In this document: piece by piece, positions 62,130 through 64,000 of the stretch
Numbering within the stretch: the stretch's first letter is position 1
Layout of the letters: each line of letters begins with the position of its first letter
From: Lepidodermella squamata
Taxonomy: Eukaryota > Gastrotricha
DNA: 64,000 bases
Direction of reading: 5' to 3'
NCBI GenBank assembly: GCA_047495785.1
Contig: JBLDXI010000010.1
Span: 682,001-746,000, forward strand
The notes under the pieces: model-generated
Seen by the model: only the letters and a program-made list of their open reading frames with translations
What the model was told of the DNA's origin: nothing
Databases searched by the model: none
Made by a program: the position numbers and the translations under genes

Positions 62130-64000
62130 ATGGATTCGAAATTAATTATTGCTTATCTCACTATCGTCTCAATTCAAACAGTCGTCTGTGACTTGACAAA
62201 GTTGAGGATTCCAACATTTGTCCCAATAACTGGGAACTATCCGTTCACTGGCTACGAATGTATAGCTGCTAGCAAGCTGGCAGTGCAAAAGGCTATAAAG
62301 GACTGGAATGCTTTGCCGGGCTATAATATCGAACAAGTCATTGTGGACGAGGGACAGGACGGGTCACTGGCAGCTCGAAATGGAGTCAATTTCTATCGAC
62401 AAACGATCGACGATCAAGACAATTCCGTGAATTCTCCGCTCATTCTTGGTGGATACTATTCAACCGGCTGTAAAGCTCTTGGCTCGGCTGTTCATCACAT
62501 GAACACTGTTCTGCTTGGACTGAAATGCAGCTCTTACCTTCTGACGAATCGGAAAGCCTTCCCGAACCTCTATCTATCAGTGGCTACGAGTGACTTGAGC
62601 ACCTACGGCTATCTTAACTTCATCCGCCGCTTCGGAAAATGGAACTCGATCGCCATACTCTTCTATTTGAGCAATGTCATTGATACCACAACAGCTCAGC
62701 TCACCTATGAACAGGCGTTGAAGATGAATATGACGGTTTCTTACTACGCTGGCTTCATGGAAATGCCTGATGAAAGCTCGTTGTTGGCACTGAAGAAAAG
62801 CGACGCAAGAATTGTGATTCTATGGCTGCAAAACCCAACGCTTCACATCCAATTCTATTGCCACGCACATCGCTTAGGCATGACAGGGCCGAGGTACACG
62901 TTTTTCACTCAGTTGAGGTTCACAGCGAAATCACTGGTTGAAGGTACCATCCCTGGGTGTACTGGTGATATGATCCAAGAGCAATTGAAGTCGGTGATTG
63001 TGGCCCAGCCGGCGACTACCCCTCTGAAAATCACCCCAGCCACCGAAGCTTTCGAACGAAATCTTGATCTAGCCACAAACAGTTCGCGCGGAACGGATCA
63101 CCAGCTACGCTACATGTGCCACGATGGAACTTACGCAGGCGTCATGGCTTTAGATGCGGCTGAGAAACGCCTCCAGGCGATGAATATGTCTCTACGCGAT
63201 TATTCTAAACATCCAACATTCGTAGCGTCAGTTTTAAGGGAATCTTTGGCGAGCCTTGACGTCCCGGCGATTCGAACAGAACACTTCAAGTATGGGACAA
63301 CCGGGAAGTTTGGAGCCGATGTTCTCAAAATGCAACGTTGGATGTGGCCGAATGAATCTACCGATACAACAGTGGCGATTGTGCGGCAGCTCGACAGCAC
63401 AAGCGGCCTTAACTGGTACGACTATGCGATAGAGAAATTTGTCGACGAGCTGCCTTGGAACACTGCGAACAAGGAACCACCGAACGACAAGGCTCAAACT
63501 CGATTCATCTCACCCGATGATTCTCTGGCACTGCTCCTCGTCATCACTCTTTTCAATCTGGTTAACCAATGCGTGTTAAATGGGAAACTGTTTTTCCATT
63601 TCTTCCGAAACAAGCAGTATCGATTGATATCTGAACAATTGACAGCAATTGGGGCAATTGGAACTACCCTGTTAAACTGTGCGGCAATTGTCTTCGCCCT
63701 TCCCGATCAATATGCTGTCGATCAATTGTCGCTGTGGAAAGTTCGGTTTGCTCTAGCAGTTTTGGCGGCGTCTCTGATCAACGGATGCCTATTCGCCAGA
63801 GCTTATATGCTCAAGCCTGATATCGATGGCCAAGAAGCTGAACCCACGACTGTCGAAATCAGAATGAAAATGATGAAGGGTTATGGTGGCTTTTTGGCTG
63901 TCAACGTCATTGTTCTAGCATTATGGTTGGCGCCTAATGGTTTCATCGATTCGATGGGTTGCTTCTTAGAGCAATGGCCCCCGGTTTCCTCTGAATCACT
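62130..64000 (+). CDS. GABA-B-like class C receptor, partial (runs off the window)
   Basis: Open without interruption from the ATG at 62130 to the window edge, 623 codons. Signal peptide MDSKLIIAYLTIVSIQTVVC. Periplasmic-binding-like ectodomain (GGYYSTGCKALGSAVHHMNTV, FGKWNSIAILFYLS, SDARIVILWLQNP). A linker then leads to helix 1 (SLALLLVITLFNLVNQCVL), helix 2 (LTAIGAIGTTLLNCAAIVF), helix 3 (VRFALAVLAASLINGCLFARAYML) and helix 4 (GGFLAVNVIVLALWLAP). Helix 3 resembles that of the decayed 44.9-kb copy (GVALIFGALCARAITL), so these two form a subgroup distinct from the 49.5- and 54.8-kb pair. The linker W is present (PWNTANKEPPNDKAQ), echoing the PP-x-D motif. The remaining helices lie beyond the window. 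Confidence 0.85.
   Translation, partial: MDSKLIIAYLTIVSIQTVVCDLTKLRIPTFVPITGNYPFTGYECIAASKLAVQKAIKDWNALPGYNIEQVIVDEGQDGSLAARNGVNFYRQTIDDQDNSVNSPLILGGYYSTGCKALGSAVHHMNTVLLGLKCSSYLLTNRKAFPNLYLSVATSDLSTYGYLNFIRRFGKWNSIAILFYLSNVIDTTTAQLTYEQALKMNMTVSYYAGFMEMPDESSLLALKKSDARIVILWLQNPTLHIQFYCHAHRLGMTGPRYTFFTQLRFTAKSLVEGTIPGCTGDMIQEQLKSVIVAQPATTPLKITPATEAFERNLDLATNSSRGTDHQLRYMCHDGTYAGVMALDAAEKRLQAMNMSLRDYSKHPTFVASVLRESLASLDVPAIRTEHFKYGTTGKFGADVLKMQRWMWPNESTDTTVAIVRQLDSTSGLNWYDYAIEKFVDELPWNTANKEPPNDKAQTRFISPDDSLALLLVITLFNLVNQCVLNGKLFFHFFRNKQYRLISEQLTAIGAIGTTLLNCAAIVFALPDQYAVDQLSLWKVRFALAVLAASLINGCLFARAYMLKPDIDGQEAEPTTVEIRMKMMKGYGGFLAVNVIVLALWLAPNGFIDSMGCFLEQWPPVSSES

Overview
This is a window of nuclear DNA from a small, compact-genome invertebrate animal. 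Genes are interrupted by very short introns (mostly 47-57 nt, GT-AG). The families are animal ones: collagen prolyl 4-hydroxylases, a Cys-loop receptor, neprilysin-type M13 peptidase, NEK-like kinase, DRAM/TMEM150 membrane proteins, GABA-B-like class C receptors and a UDP-glycosyltransferase. Several coding genes are single-exon. A bilaterian is clear; an ecdysozoan such as a tardigrade is only a guess and I see no diagnostic marker.

Layout. 0-1.6 kb: an ankyrin/SOCS-box gene on the + strand, convergent with a tandem array of five single-exon DRAM/TMEM150-like genes on the minus strand (1.7-8.0 kb). 8.1-9.6 kb: a cytosolic dipeptidase copy whose catalytic Glu-Glu pair looks damaged. 9.9-12.3 kb: a single-exon GABA-B-like receptor. 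13.2-14.3 kb: a short Cys-loop channel. 14.5-22.3 kb: four tandem collagen prolyl 4-hydroxylase alpha genes. 22.7-24.3 kb: a second, apparently intact dipeptidase, divergent from an M13 peptidase (24.6-26.8 kb).

26.8-41.6 kb is an accessory block full of mobile DNA. It holds a complete-looking 5.0-kb DNA transposon with about 70-bp terminal inverted repeats and two divergent, intron-containing, unbroken genes (a DDE-type transposase and a serine-rich partner). It also holds a Mutator-like element with 9-bp target duplications and a broken Ulp1-like protease, a palindromic MITE, Jockey-like LINE remnants, a tRNA-like MITE that itself carries a 34-bp perfect palindrome insertion, a pogo/CENP-B-like remnant, an ankyrin repeat exon and a few orphan host exons. 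41.6-43.0 kb: a six-exon NEK-like kinase.

44.9-64 kb is dominated by GABA-B-like receptors: one decayed copy (44.9 kb), two intact ones (49.5-52.1 kb minus, 54.8-57.8 kb plus), a 5' pseudo-fragment (61.3 kb) and a copy running off the right edge (62.1 kb). Between them lie a UDP-glycosyltransferase, a secreted SGSG-repeat protein with a clear TATA box, a 1.0-kb non-autonomous transposon with an 8-bp target duplication, and a small secreted helical protein with a GPI-like tail.

The recurring theme is local tandem gene duplication (DRAM, prolyl hydroxylase, receptors, dipeptidase) followed by divergence or decay, next to one block of recent transposon insertions. All exon limits were inferred by eye from splice consensus, frame continuity and paralogue comparison; none is supported by transcripts.
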